Assembly (NCBI GenBank): GCA_944415425.1
Contig: CALYBP010000004.1
Coordinates: forward strand, 1 to 64,000
Direction: 5' to 3'
Length of the DNA stretch: 64,000 bases
DNA from: an uncultured Ruminococcus sp.
GTDB lineage: Bacteria; Bacillota; Clostridia; Oscillospirales; Acutalibacteraceae
The translations under genes and the position numbers were made by a program. Under the pieces are notes generated by a model. It was not told the origin of the DNA. It searched no databases and saw only the letters and a program-made list of their open reading frames with translations. Below, in pieces: positions 18,423 to 26,208 of this stretch (position 1 is the stretch's first letter; every line of letters starts with the position of its first letter).

Positions 18423-18974
18423 TCAGAAATCAAATGACATTTTATCGCAATAAACATCATTATAGTTTTTTAATATATTCTGAATGATTGGGATTATTTT
18501 TGTATAATCTTCTGCATAAATTATAACCTCTGAATGACATGTGGGCTGTATAATGATTTTGTTATTGAGTAGATATAAGTCTATACAGGTTAAGTATCTA
18601 AAATTATTTTCCACAATGTAATCAATAATAATGCCATCATTTTTTATATTAATTAAATAGTGGTTATGTTTGCTTATATTTTCAGTTAAATTCATAAATG
18701 CGTCATATCGATTTATGTCAGACCATTTTTCAAAAATGTATGATTTTTCAGAAACTGTTTTACCTATAATGACATCATCGTTTAATTCAATTAGGATTTC
18801 CTTAATTATATTACTGAACTTATTTGCCAGTTTATAAAAAGAATATTTTTCTTCTAAACTAGCGGTAGTTTCAAATCCTCCATCCCAAAAATCTTTGCAA
18901 GAGATATAATAAAAATCATTTGTATCATACAAAGTTTTATTTATTAGCTCGTGTTTAATTTTAATTTTATGCAT
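18423..18974 (-). CDS. Putative orphan immunity protein of RHS locus
   Basis: A 183-residue soluble, acidic protein without signal or helix; I recognise no domain. The start codon lies 3 bases beyond the end of the collapsed RHS toxin tip and an AGGAAAGG site is 10 bases upstream. In polymorphic toxin systems the gene immediately after the toxin tip is normally its immunity gene. That position is the only evidence for this role. If right, the toxin it countered has been deleted and the immunity gene kept. Composition is AT-rich (many Ile, Asn, Lys), like the rest of the island. Confidence 0.55.
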   Translation of the reverse strand: MHKIKIKHELINKTLYDTNDFYYISCKDFWDGGFETTASLEEKYSFYKLANKFSNIIKEILIELNDDVIIGKTVSEKSYIFEKWSDINRYDAFMNLTENISKHNHYLINIKNDGIIIDYIVENNFRYLTCIDLYLLNNKIIIQPTCHSEVIIYAEDYTKIIPIIQNILKNYNDVYCDKMSFDF

Positions 18975-18976
18975 TT

Positions 18977-19204
18977 TTATAAAACCTTTCCTGTGGGATC
19001 CACATTATAATAATCACCTGTTTTGCATTTTTCGGAGAATAGTGCCAGTTAGGTTTTCCGTCCTGGTTGATTATTTTTACAATATCGCCCTGCAAATTCT
19101 TGACATAGTAGTAAATTGTGCCACCGTATTTAAACGAGATGACATTGCCGTTGGAATCGTAAGATATGTAATTGTATGAGTTGGTATTATATTTTTCAAC
19201 CTAA
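18977..19204 (-). pseudogene. Collapsed RHS/YD-repeat tip fragment
   Basis: In the minus frame from 19204 the peptide has SYDSNGNVISFKYGGT and YYYVKNLQGDIVKIINQ, the typical RHS core. After a short unrelated stretch the frame is lost. In the next frame the sequence ends GDYYNVDPTGKVL-stop at 18977, which looks like the very end of an RHS toxin. A stop (TAG) lies directly upstream of the fragment. It therefore has neither start, full core nor most of the toxin: an internal deletion plus frameshift. A 99-base part is 94% identical to the intact tip at 20640-20738. Confidence 0.75.
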
Positions 19205-19222
19205 GTTAATTGTAATTGAAGC

Positions 19223-19264
19223 AACACCATAATGGGCGTGAAAATCTCACCAATTATGGTTGTT
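19223..19264. repeat. Imperfect inverted repeat between RHS fragments
   Basis: AACACCATAAT (19223-19233) pairs with AATTATGGTTGTT (19252-19264), with an inner GTGA/TCAC stem. No T run follows on either strand, so a simple terminator is unlikely. It lies between the lipoprotein gene and the collapsed RHS tip. Confidence 0.5.
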
Positions 19265-19378
19265 TAAAAATATCTTTTAATTAAAAGGTTAATATTAAAG
19301 GCAGCAGCGTTTGAGATTTTTGATGCGAAATCAGCCGTAAAAATCGCTATTTTCAGTTGTTTTTAACCGACCACGGTC

Positions 19379-19801
19379 TTATATCATAACAACCATTAAA
19401 TCGTCAGGAAATGAAGGTTTTGTATTAACTTCTCCTCCAAGATACTCTCCTTCAAAATAGAAATTTATGTATTTTTCCTCATTTGGTAAAACTTTGCCAT
19501 ATTTTCTTTCTCCATTTTCATCCAGTCCATCAAAAAAATTTTCATATTTTAACCAACCATCTAATTCTGCTTTTTTGAATTTTGCACTGATTGCAATTTC
19601 TACAGGTTCATCTTCCTGGTTGATAAAATATATAGCATATTCAAATTTAATTTTATTACCATTAATTTTATAATCTACAAAATAACTTTTTTCACGTACC
19701 CAACGAAAACCTACTTCAGTATGTTTAGAATTATAACAAGCTGTAAATAAAGTTGCAATTGTTACTAAGCTCAAAAGACAACTTATAATTTTATATTTCA
19801 T
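19379..19801 (-). CDS. Lipoprotein, probable immunity to RHS lipase tip
   Basis: 140 residues with an AGGAGG site 5 bases before ATG. The N-terminus is a lipoprotein signal (hydrophobic ~5-20, lipobox LFTAC with Cys near 21). The mature part is ~118 residues, predicted beta-rich, with many aromatic and acidic residues; no domain recognised. It begins 9 bases after the RHS tip gene stops. In polymorphic toxin loci this is the immunity gene position. A lipid-anchored protein on the outer face of the membrane would be well placed against a secreted lipase. The role is inference from position and topology. Confidence 0.6.
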   Translation of the reverse strand: MKYKIISCLLSLVTIATLFTACYNSKHTEVGFRWVREKSYFVDYKINGNKIKFEYAIYFINQEDEPVEIAISAKFKKAELDGWLKYENFFDGLDENGERKYGKVLPNEEKYINFYFEGEYLGGEVNTKPSFPDDLMVVMI

Positions 19802-19810
19802 GAAAACCTC

Positions 19811-20839
19811 CTATTTAATTATCCTTTTAACAATTTTTGCAACATTATTAATATTTTTACTGGTAAAATACCCCGTATGACCATACCAGCCTGTGAAATA
19901 GGATTTAAATCCCCACCCCACTGTCCAAGATAATGGATCCCAACCGGCATACAAAACAGATACTTTAGTTTTTGATTTCCATGATCTTACTACTGGTGCA
20001 CCAATCAAAACCACATTAGTAAATTTATTTGCCATTTTAACCATTACATTTATTGCTATCTGACCACCTCCGCTATAACCAATTAAATTTAATTGCTCTC
20101 CTTTTGACAGTGGTTTCTTCTTTAAATCATCTTTAATAATTTTTATAACATAACTTGTATATACATCAAAATTTAGCATTTCTAAAAAAACTTTGGCAAC
20201 ACCTTTAACCGTACCTTTAAACCCTGCTTTCCCTTTGTATAAAGCAATTAATCTAAAATCTTTCACAGATGATAATTTCTTCTTAAAATCATTAGCATAT
20301 TTAGGAATACCATTTAGTCCATCATTATTTATACCATTCAAAAAATATGTTCTTGTACCATAGGGATCAAACGAGAATATACTATTATTCTCACAATAAG
20401 CAAACATATTTGTGCTTAGCGGAGAGCCGGATTGCGTATCACAATAAACATCCGCATTTATAAATCTGCCTGTAAAGGGATCGTAGTAGCGGCTTTGGAG
20501 ATAGTAAAGACCACTTTCGCTGTCATAGACATATCCACGGTAGCAAAACGGGTTAAGCTCTCGAAGTGTTGAATCACCCGACACGCTCTTGATATTTCCC
20601 CATGCGTCATATACATAGCTTGCATATACCGTGCCTGCTTGGTTGATGATTTTTACAATATCGCCCTGCAAATTCTTGACATAGTAGTACATTGTACCGC
20701 CGTATTTAAACGAGGTGACATTGCCGTCGGAATCGTAATAGAATAGCAGAGTATTATTGCCTTTGGTCATACCTATTAGGTTTTTATCGCTGTCGTAATA
20801 GTAATAGGTTGTTCCGCTGTTATCTGTCTTTTGCGTACG
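19811..20839 (-). pseudogene. Orphan RHS tip with alpha/beta-hydrolase toxin domain
   Basis: The frame is open from a stop at 20840-20842 to 19811; the first ATG is at 20770 (319 residues). YD-repeat motifs cover the N-terminal part, and the RHS core ends with YYLQSRYYDPFTGRF and FDPYG. The C-terminal ~180 residues are an alpha/beta-hydrolase tip: YFLNGINNDG (oxyanion region), nucleophile elbow GYSGGG (Ser near 231), a candidate Asp in GWDPLS (~278) and a candidate His in GHTGYF (~297). This suggests a lipase or esterase toxin. There is no secretion signal or N-terminal shell, so this is either a 5'-truncated remnant or a silent exchange cassette. The toxin part itself appears intact. Confidence 0.8.
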
Positions 20840-21103
20840 CTAATTTTTTGTATTAGTATTTTTATTGTCATAATTATACAATACGGGTTAGTAAAAAGAA
20901 ATTCGCAAAGCATACCAATTTGTATAGTATAAATAGTGCAAATTGCACATATTATACAAATATCAAGTGTATGCATTTTTGCATACGCCTGATATTGTTT
21001 TATATTAATATGATATTGTCTAAAAATTCACTTTAGTGTGATAACTCACAAAAATATAATGATGTTAATAACGACGTATTTTAGAAATCAAACATTTTTT
21101 TCG

Positions 21104-21769
21104 TTAACCGTTTTTTGTATAGTTTTTAATATTTCGTTCCGCGTACTGTATAAGATTAAAAAGAGATGAAGCGCCTTTTTCAAAATAATTCATAATAAAT
21201 TCTGGTGATAACGACAAAGAAAGTTGATTTTTTTCAATAATTGAATCGATATTTTCAATATCTATCATCATTGAAGCAAATGTAAGATTTTTATACTTGC
21301 TTTTATCTATCGAAAAAATATTCTGCGAGTTTTTTTCATTAGCCGAATACAGAGTCCTGAATATCTGGTATTCTCCATTCATAAGATAATTGCTTACATT
21401 GTTAGTGAGCGTTTTGTTGCCTATTTGAGCGAGTAAATCAAAAATTACGGTGGCGGTGTTCATCAAAAGCTTTTTATTAATTTGATTTATCATATTTCCC
21501 TGCATATGTCGGATTTCTTCACTTTCAGGGAAGTCGTCGGGCGTAACTGACGCAAGTTTTCTTTGAACCGTACGACCGAGTATGTAGTCACAAGAAACAT
21601 CAAAATACTCCGATACCTTTACCAAAAATTCAAGCCCGCATTCTCTTATTCCTTTTTCGTAGTGTGAAAGCAGAGCCTGAGAAATGCCTAAATCCTCTGC
21701 AACTTGTTTTTGACTGAGACCTTTTTCTTTTCTAAGATAAGTTAATATTCTCGGAAAATCCCTATTCAA
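21104..21769 (-). CDS. XRE-family transcriptional regulator
   Basis: The N-terminal helix-turn-helix (~3-60) has LSQKQVAEDLGISQALLSHYEKG, the lambda-repressor type. About 150 C-terminal residues are helical and unrecognised; they may sense a signal or form oligomers. The TTG at 21769 has GAGGTG 6 bases upstream, giving 221 residues; the GTG at 21778 overlaps that site and is less likely. It is divergent from the histidine phosphatase gene over a 107-base AT-rich interval with a palindrome, so autoregulation is likely. Whether it also controls the RHS island is unknown. Confidence 0.85.
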   Translation of the reverse strand: MNRDFPRILTYLRKEKGLSQKQVAEDLGISQALLSHYEKGIRECGLEFLVKVSEYFDVSCDYILGRTVQRKLASVTPDDFPESEEIRHMQGNMINQINKKLLMNTATVIFDLLAQIGNKTLTNNVSNYLMNGEYQIFRTLYSANEKNSQNIFSIDKSKYKNLTFASMMIDIENIDSIIEKNQLSLSLSPEFIMNYFEKGASSLFNLIQYAERNIKNYTKNG

Positions 21770-21795
21770 TCTTGACACCTCAAATTCTTTAATAG

Positions 21796-21809
21796 TATAA
21801 TTAATTATA
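21796..21809. promoter_or_regulatory. Perfect AT palindrome, possible XRE operator
   Basis: TATAATTAATTATA is its own reverse complement and lies between the divergent XRE and phosphatase genes. A related AGTATAACTAA occurs 36 bases on (21831-21841). The AT-richness makes chance possible. Confidence 0.4.
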
Positions 21810-21876
21810 TACGCTGTAATTATTACTTACAGTATAACTAAACTATAACAAATTGTAAACAACTTAGGGGAATTTT

Positions 21877-22503
21877 ATGAAATCTTATGTTATTCATTTA
21901 ATTCGTCACGGAGCTATTGACGAAACTCTTTTGGGCAAATATATCGGTTCGAGCGATGTTTCGCTGTCTGAAAAGGGGAGAGAAGATCTAATCAAACTTG
22001 ACGCTGAATGCAAGTACCCGGGTACTCAGGTTGTTTTTACAAGTCCTTTAAAGCGATGTACTGAAACCTGCAGGATTTTATATCCTGAGCATAATCCTCT
22101 TTCAATACCTGCATTGGCCGAGTGCCGTTTCGGAGACTGGGAAGGGAAAACTGCGGACGAGCTTAAGGATGATAATGATTTTGAAAAATGGCTAGCGGGA
22201 GATTCATCGGTCAAACCTCCAAACGGGGAAAGCAATGCGGATTTTACACGCCGAATCTGCCGTATGTTTGAGAGCATTGTAGAGGGACTTATTAAAACAG
22301 GCACTACGGAAAGCGTAATAGTTACCCACGGCGGCGTTATAATGACGCTTCTGGCGGTTTACGGTTTGCCGCAGGCAAAACCGTTTGAGTGGACTATGGA
22401 CAACGGTTACGGATATTCTGTCCGTGTCACTCCGATGCTTTGGCAGCGTGATAAGGTGTGTGAGGTTTTTGAGGCAATTCCTGTTCCGAATAATAATGAA
22501 TGA
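21877..22503 (+). CDS. Histidine phosphatase family protein (phosphoglycerate mutase-like)
   Basis: 208 residues with the catalytic RHG motif at the N-terminus (LIRHGAIDE; phosphorylated His ~11) and the second His in VTHGGVIMT near 151. LLGKYIGSSDVSLSEKG resembles the substrate-loop region of alpha-ribazole phosphatases (CobC) as well as broad-specificity phosphatases. No cobalamin genes are nearby, so the substrate is open. AGGGG lies 6 bases before the ATG. It is divergent from the XRE regulator. Confidence 0.88.
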   Translation: MKSYVIHLIRHGAIDETLLGKYIGSSDVSLSEKGREDLIKLDAECKYPGTQVVFTSPLKRCTETCRILYPEHNPLSIPALAECRFGDWEGKTADELKDDNDFEKWLAGDSSVKPPNGESNADFTRRICRMFESIVEGLIKTGTTESVIVTHGGVIMTLLAVYGLPQAKPFEWTMDNGYGYSVRVTPMLWQRDKVCEVFEAIPVPNNNE

Positions 22504-22600
22504 CAATTTATACTAAATTGTAATAAAGTTTACAATCTTTTGCGCTGTTATGTGTAATAATTAACTCATAAATAATTTATTTTATAAAGGAGCAAAATAT

Positions 22601-23671
22601 ATGGCTGACTACAAAATAACATTGCTTAAAGGTGACGGAATAGGTCCGGAAATAGTAAATCAGGCAGTAAAGGTGCTTAATAAGGTAAGTGAAAAATTCG
22701 ATTTTACGGTTGAATACGACGAGGCTCTGCTCGGAGGCTGTGCTATTGATGCAACAGGGGTCCCCCTTCCTCAGGAAACTATTGATAAGTGCAAGGCTTC
22801 TGACAGCGTACTGCTCGGAGCAGTCGGGGGCCCTAAGTGGGATTCAATGTCCGGAGATAAGCGTCCGGAGGCGGGACTGCTCGGAATACGCGGCGCGCTC
22901 GGATTGTTCGCAAACCTTCGTCCGTCAGTAATTTTCGGACCGCTTAAAAGTGCATCTCCTATTAAAGATGAAATTATCGGAAATAAACTTGATATTATGA
23001 TTGTAAGAGAGCTTACAGGCGGCATATATTTCGGTGAAAGAGGAAGAAAAGAAGTGCACGGTCAGCCTGCTGCCTGGGATACTGAAATGTATACAGTTTC
23101 AGAGGTAGAAAGAATTGCGAGAGTTGCATTTGACCTTGCAATGAAGAGAAATAAAAAAATTACAAGCGTTGACAAAGCAAACGTCCTTGAGTCATCTCGT
23201 TTATGGCGTGAAACAGTAATCAGAGTGTCAAAAGAATATCCAGAAGTGGAGCTTAATCATATGTATGTCGACAACTGCGCTATGCAGCTTGTAAGAAACC
23301 CGCGTCAATTTGATGTAATTGTTACCTCAAATATATTCGGCGATATTCTTTCCGACGAGGCGTCTATGATTGCCGGTTCGATAGGAATGCTCGCGTCTGC
23401 AAGTCTTTCGGGAGGAAAACTCGGTCTTTATGAGCCTATTCACGGTTCAGCTCCTGATATAGCAGGTCAAAATATAGCAAATCCGCTTGCCACGATTCTC
23501 TCAGTTGCAATGATGCTTCGTTATTCACTCGGAAGAAGCGACGCTGCCGATGCAATAGAAGCTGCTGTTGCCAAGGTGCTTGAAACTCACCGCACACCCG
23601 ATATTTATGAGGAATCTATGATTAAAGTAGGCTGTGATGAGATGGGCGATCTCGTTTGCAGTATGCTCTGA
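22601..23671 (+). CDS. leuB: 3-isopropylmalate dehydrogenase LeuB
   Basis: LeuB oxidises and decarboxylates 3-isopropylmalate in leucine synthesis, using NAD and Mg. The 356 residues carry [12 protein letters not shown] at the N-terminus, the GAVGGPKWD and LRP substrate segments, [10 protein letters not shown], the DKANVL helix and the Mg-binding [14 protein letters not shown]. The NAD loop [15 protein letters not shown] is intact. Strong AAAGGAG site. leuA, leuC and leuD are not in the window, so the gene is separated from its pathway. The next gene begins 10 bases later. Confidence 0.95.
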   Translation: MADYKITLLKGDGIGPEIVNQAVKVLNKVSEKFDFTVEYDEALLGGCAIDATGVPLPQETIDKCKASDSVLLGAVGGPKWDSMSGDKRPEAGLLGIRGALGLFANLRPSVIFGPLKSASPIKDEIIGNKLDIMIVRELTGGIYFGERGRKEVHGQPAAWDTEMYTVSEVERIARVAFDLAMKRNKKITSVDKANVLESSRLWRETVIRVSKEYPEVELNHMYVDNCAMQLVRNPRQFDVIVTSNIFGDILSDEASMIAGSIGMLASASLSGGKLGLYEPIHGSAPDIAGQNIANPLATILSVAMMLRYSLGRSDAADAIEAAVAKVLETHRTPDIYEESMIKVGCDEMGDLVCSML

Positions 23672-23681
23672 TAGGTGAGCA

Positions 23682-24404
23682 ATGCAGTATTACGATATGC
23701 ACACACACATTTTGCCTGACTTTGACGACGGAGCAAAAACTGTTGATGACAGCCTTGAGCTTATCGAAAAACTTCAAAGGCAGAATGTTAACAATATTTG
23801 TCTTACGCCGCATTTTTACACAAATGAGCTTAGCATTGTGGATTTTGCGTCAAAACGCAGAGAAGCATATGAAAAATTTTTACCTCATAAACCCAAAACC
23901 GTAAATATTGTATTGGGAGCCGAAGTGTATGTGACAAAATTTTTGTTCAGTAACGACGACTTAACTCCTGTAACATACGGAAAATCAAATTATATATTGA
24001 CGGAATTTTCTTATGAATCTGGGTTTACGGGTAAATCTATGAATCAGCTTTTAACGCTAATAGAAAATTATAATCTTATTCCCGTAATACCTCATGTTGA
24101 GCGTTACGGTGCGCTTTTAAACGACGCTTCGCTCTTGCGTGAACTGAGAGATATGGGAGTATTGATTCAGACAAATGCAGCAAGCTTTACAAAGAGCTCA
24201 TCATATTTTAAGAAAAGAAAACTTCTAAAGCTCATTGACAAGGGTATGATAGACATACTCGGAACCGATACTCATTCAACGACTCATAATTCACCCGATA
24301 ATTTCACTCAAGCTATTAAATTTATATCAGAAAAATGCGGAAAGACTGCGGTAAGAAATATGATGTCAAACGCTGAAAAGATTTTTATCTCAGCGCTTGG
24401 CTGA
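23682..24404 (+). CDS. PHP-domain tyrosine phosphatase, CpsB/CapC type
   Basis: 240 residues. The metal ligands of the PHP fold are visible: DMHTHILPDFDDG (H7, H9), LTPHFY, the catalytic-region VIPHVERY, and DTHSTTH near the C-terminus. The family includes the manganese-dependent protein-tyrosine phosphatases that dephosphorylate capsule-regulating kinases. No capsule cluster is visible, so the in vivo target is unknown. It follows leuB by 10 bases and shares its transcript; the terminator is at 24.45 kb. Confidence 0.88.
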   Translation: MQYYDMHTHILPDFDDGAKTVDDSLELIEKLQRQNVNNICLTPHFYTNELSIVDFASKRREAYEKFLPHKPKTVNIVLGAEVYVTKFLFSNDDLTPVTYGKSNYILTEFSYESGFTGKSMNQLLTLIENYNLIPVIPHVERYGALLNDASLLRELRDMGVLIQTNAASFTKSSSYFKKRKLLKLIDKGMIDILGTDTHSTTHNSPDNFTQAIKFISEKCGKTAVRNMMSNAEKIFISALG

Positions 24405-24445
24405 GTTAATGATATTCTGATTCTATATTAATTGTCATAAAAAAT

Positions 24446-24487
24446 TAAAACCGATTAGCATTTAAAAGCTAATCGGTTTCCTTATTT
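24446..24487. terminator. Bidirectional terminator between PHP phosphatase and malic enzyme
   Basis: AAACCGATTAGC pairs perfectly with GCTAATCGGTTT around an 8-base loop, with A and T runs on both sides. It serves both convergent genes. Confidence 0.85.
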
Positions 24488-24499
24488 TAGTTATATCTA

Positions 24500-25672
24500 T
24501 CAGATTCTTGCAACGCCGGATTTAATTGCGGCGTCTTTAACTGCCTTAGCAACTGTTTCTCCGACTCTGCTGTCAAACGCGTGTGGGAGAATGTAATCAG
24601 GATTTAGCTTATCTTCCTCTACAAGTGAAGCGATGGCAAATGAAGCAGCTATCTTCATTTCTTCATTTATATCGCTTGCTCTGCACTCGAGTGCACCCTT
24701 GAAAATTCCCGGGAAAGCAAGTACGTTATTAATCTGATTCGGAAAGTCGCTTCTACCCGTGCCGACAACGGCAGCGCCAGCCTTTTTAGCTAAATCCGGC
24801 ATAATCTCTGGTGTTGGGTTAGCCATAGCAAAAATAATAGCGTCTTTTGCCATTGATTTTACCATATCTTCAGTAACGCAGCCTGCTGCCGATATACCGA
24901 GAAATACATCGGCGCCTTTCATAGCGTCTGCAAGCGAGCCTGTAAGATGTTCAAGATTAGTGATTTCAGCCATTTGCTGTTTTACCGCATTTAATCTGTT
25001 GTCTCCCTTGCAGATGATTCCTTTGCTGTCGCAAAGAGTAATATGTTTAACACCCATATTCATAAGGTGCTTTGCAATTGCAATTCCTGCGGCACCTGCA
25101 CCGTTCATTACAATCTTGATGTCTTCGAGCTTTTTATTAACGATTTTAAGAGCGTTAATAAGTCCTGCGGCAACAATAACGGCTGTACCGTGCTGGTCAT
25201 CGTGGAAAACCGGAATATCGCATTTTTCTTTCAGCTTTCTTTCAATTTCAAAGCATCTCGGAGCGGAAATATCTTCGAGGTTGATTCCTCCGAATGAACC
25301 GCTGATAAGATAAATAGCATTTACAATTTCATCTACATCTTTGCTTCTTACGCAAATAGGAAAAGCGTCAACTCCGCCGAACTCTTTAAATAACGCACAC
25401 TTTCCTTCCATAACGGGCATACCTGCTTCGGGGCCTATGTCACCTAAACCCAGTACAGCGGTACCGTCTGTTACAACAGCAACAAGATTGTTTCTTCTGG
25501 TAAGTTCAAATGATTTATTATAATCTTTTTGGATTTCAAGGCAGGGCTCTGCTACGCCCGGCGTGTATGCAAGTGAGAGATCCTCTGATGATGAAATAGG
25601 CACCCTTGAAATTACCTCAATTTTACCGTTCCATTCATAGTGCTTTTGCAAAGATTCTTTTCTAATATCCAT
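24500..25672 (-). CDS. NAD(P)-dependent malic enzyme
   Basis: The enzyme decarboxylates malate to pyruvate. The 390 residues are the short bacterial form. Visible motifs are SLAYTPGVAEPCL (N-terminal substrate site, catalytic Tyr), GKCALFKEFGG (catalytic Lys region), EDISAPRCFEIE and HDDQHGTAVI (metal and substrate site), and the Rossmann loop MNGAGAAGIAIA. The last part ends in ILPHAFDSRVGETVAKAV. Monocistronic, convergent with the PHP phosphatase gene. Coenzyme preference cannot be settled by eye. Confidence 0.93.
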   Translation of the reverse strand: MDIRKESLQKHYEWNGKIEVISRVPISSSEDLSLAYTPGVAEPCLEIQKDYNKSFELTRRNNLVAVVTDGTAVLGLGDIGPEAGMPVMEGKCALFKEFGGVDAFPICVRSKDVDEIVNAIYLISGSFGGINLEDISAPRCFEIERKLKEKCDIPVFHDDQHGTAVIVAAGLINALKIVNKKLEDIKIVMNGAGAAGIAIAKHLMNMGVKHITLCDSKGIICKGDNRLNAVKQQMAEITNLEHLTGSLADAMKGADVFLGISAAGCVTEDMVKSMAKDAIIFAMANPTPEIMPDLAKKAGAAVVGTGRSDFPNQINNVLAFPGIFKGALECRASDINEEMKIAASFAIASLVEEDKLNPDYILPHAFDSRVGETVAKAVKDAAIKSGVARI

Positions 25673-25762
25673 ATTTAAACTCCTTTATAATAACTTTATA
25701 TCTCAAACATTCTACATTATATACTTAAAAGTCTCATATATCAAGCGGTTTAAAGAAAATTA

Positions 25763-25791
25763 TTGACTTTTAATAACATTTAAACTATTAT
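25763..25791 (+). promoter_or_regulatory. Promoter of rnpB
   Basis: TTGACT (25763-25768), 17-base spacer, TATTAT (25786-25791). An overlapping TATAAT sits 3 bases further on. Predicted +1 matches the first base of the RNA at about 25798. Confidence 0.75.
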
Positions 25792-25797
25792 AATTAC

Positions 25798-26143
25798 TGC
25801 GAGTGCGTTGAACAGCCGCGGGCAAGCGCCGAAAGGCATTGTGCGAGGAAAGTCCGGGCTTCACAGAGCAAAAATAACGGCTAACGGCCGCCGGAGGCGA
25901 CTCCAGGGATAGTGCAACAGAAAATTACCGCCGATTTTTCGGTAAGGATGGAAAGGTGAGGTAAGAGCTCACCGGAGGCAGGGAGACCTGTCTGCCGTGT
26001 AAACCCTATTTGAAGCAACACCGCGGTAGGACATATACGCTTGCTCGGCGTGTCCTTAGGAGGTGGCATCGAGCAGTTTCGGTAACGGGCTGCCAAGATA
26101 GATGGCTGTTCACGACAGAACCCGGCTTACAGATGCAGTCGCA
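25798..26143 (+). ncRNA. rnpB: RNase P RNA, bacterial class A
   Basis: The catalytic RNA of RNase P, which matures tRNA 5' ends. The ends pair as P1 (TGCGA-TGC with GCA-TCGCA). The universally conserved GAGGAAAGTCCGGGCT lies near the 5' end and ACAGAACCCGGCTTACA near the 3' end, forming P2/P4 contacts. Length is about 346 bases. The boundaries are inferred from pairing. An open frame on the minus strand inside it is a shadow. Confidence 0.96.
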
Positions 26144-26145
26144 CA

Positions 26146-26184
26146 AAAACTACCTGTAATTTATAGGATTACAGGTAGTTTTTG
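26146..26184 (+). terminator. Terminator of rnpB
   Basis: AAAACTACCTGTAAT pairs with ATTACAGGTAGTTTTT, then a T-rich tail. It starts 3 bases after the RNA. Confidence 0.9.
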
Positions 26185-26208
26185 TTTTAATATATCAAAT
26201 TGATTATT

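Noticed and set aside
20776-20976. 66-codon frame upstream of the RHS tip
   Set aside because: It uses another frame across the RHS boundary. The YD-repeat motifs are in the frame running to 19811.
16392-22500. Attachment-site duplication of the tRNA-Gly 3' end
   Set aside because: I looked for a second copy of the T-arm/acceptor sequence across the island and found none.
25881-26096. 71-codon minus-strand frame
   Set aside because: It lies inside RNase P RNA.
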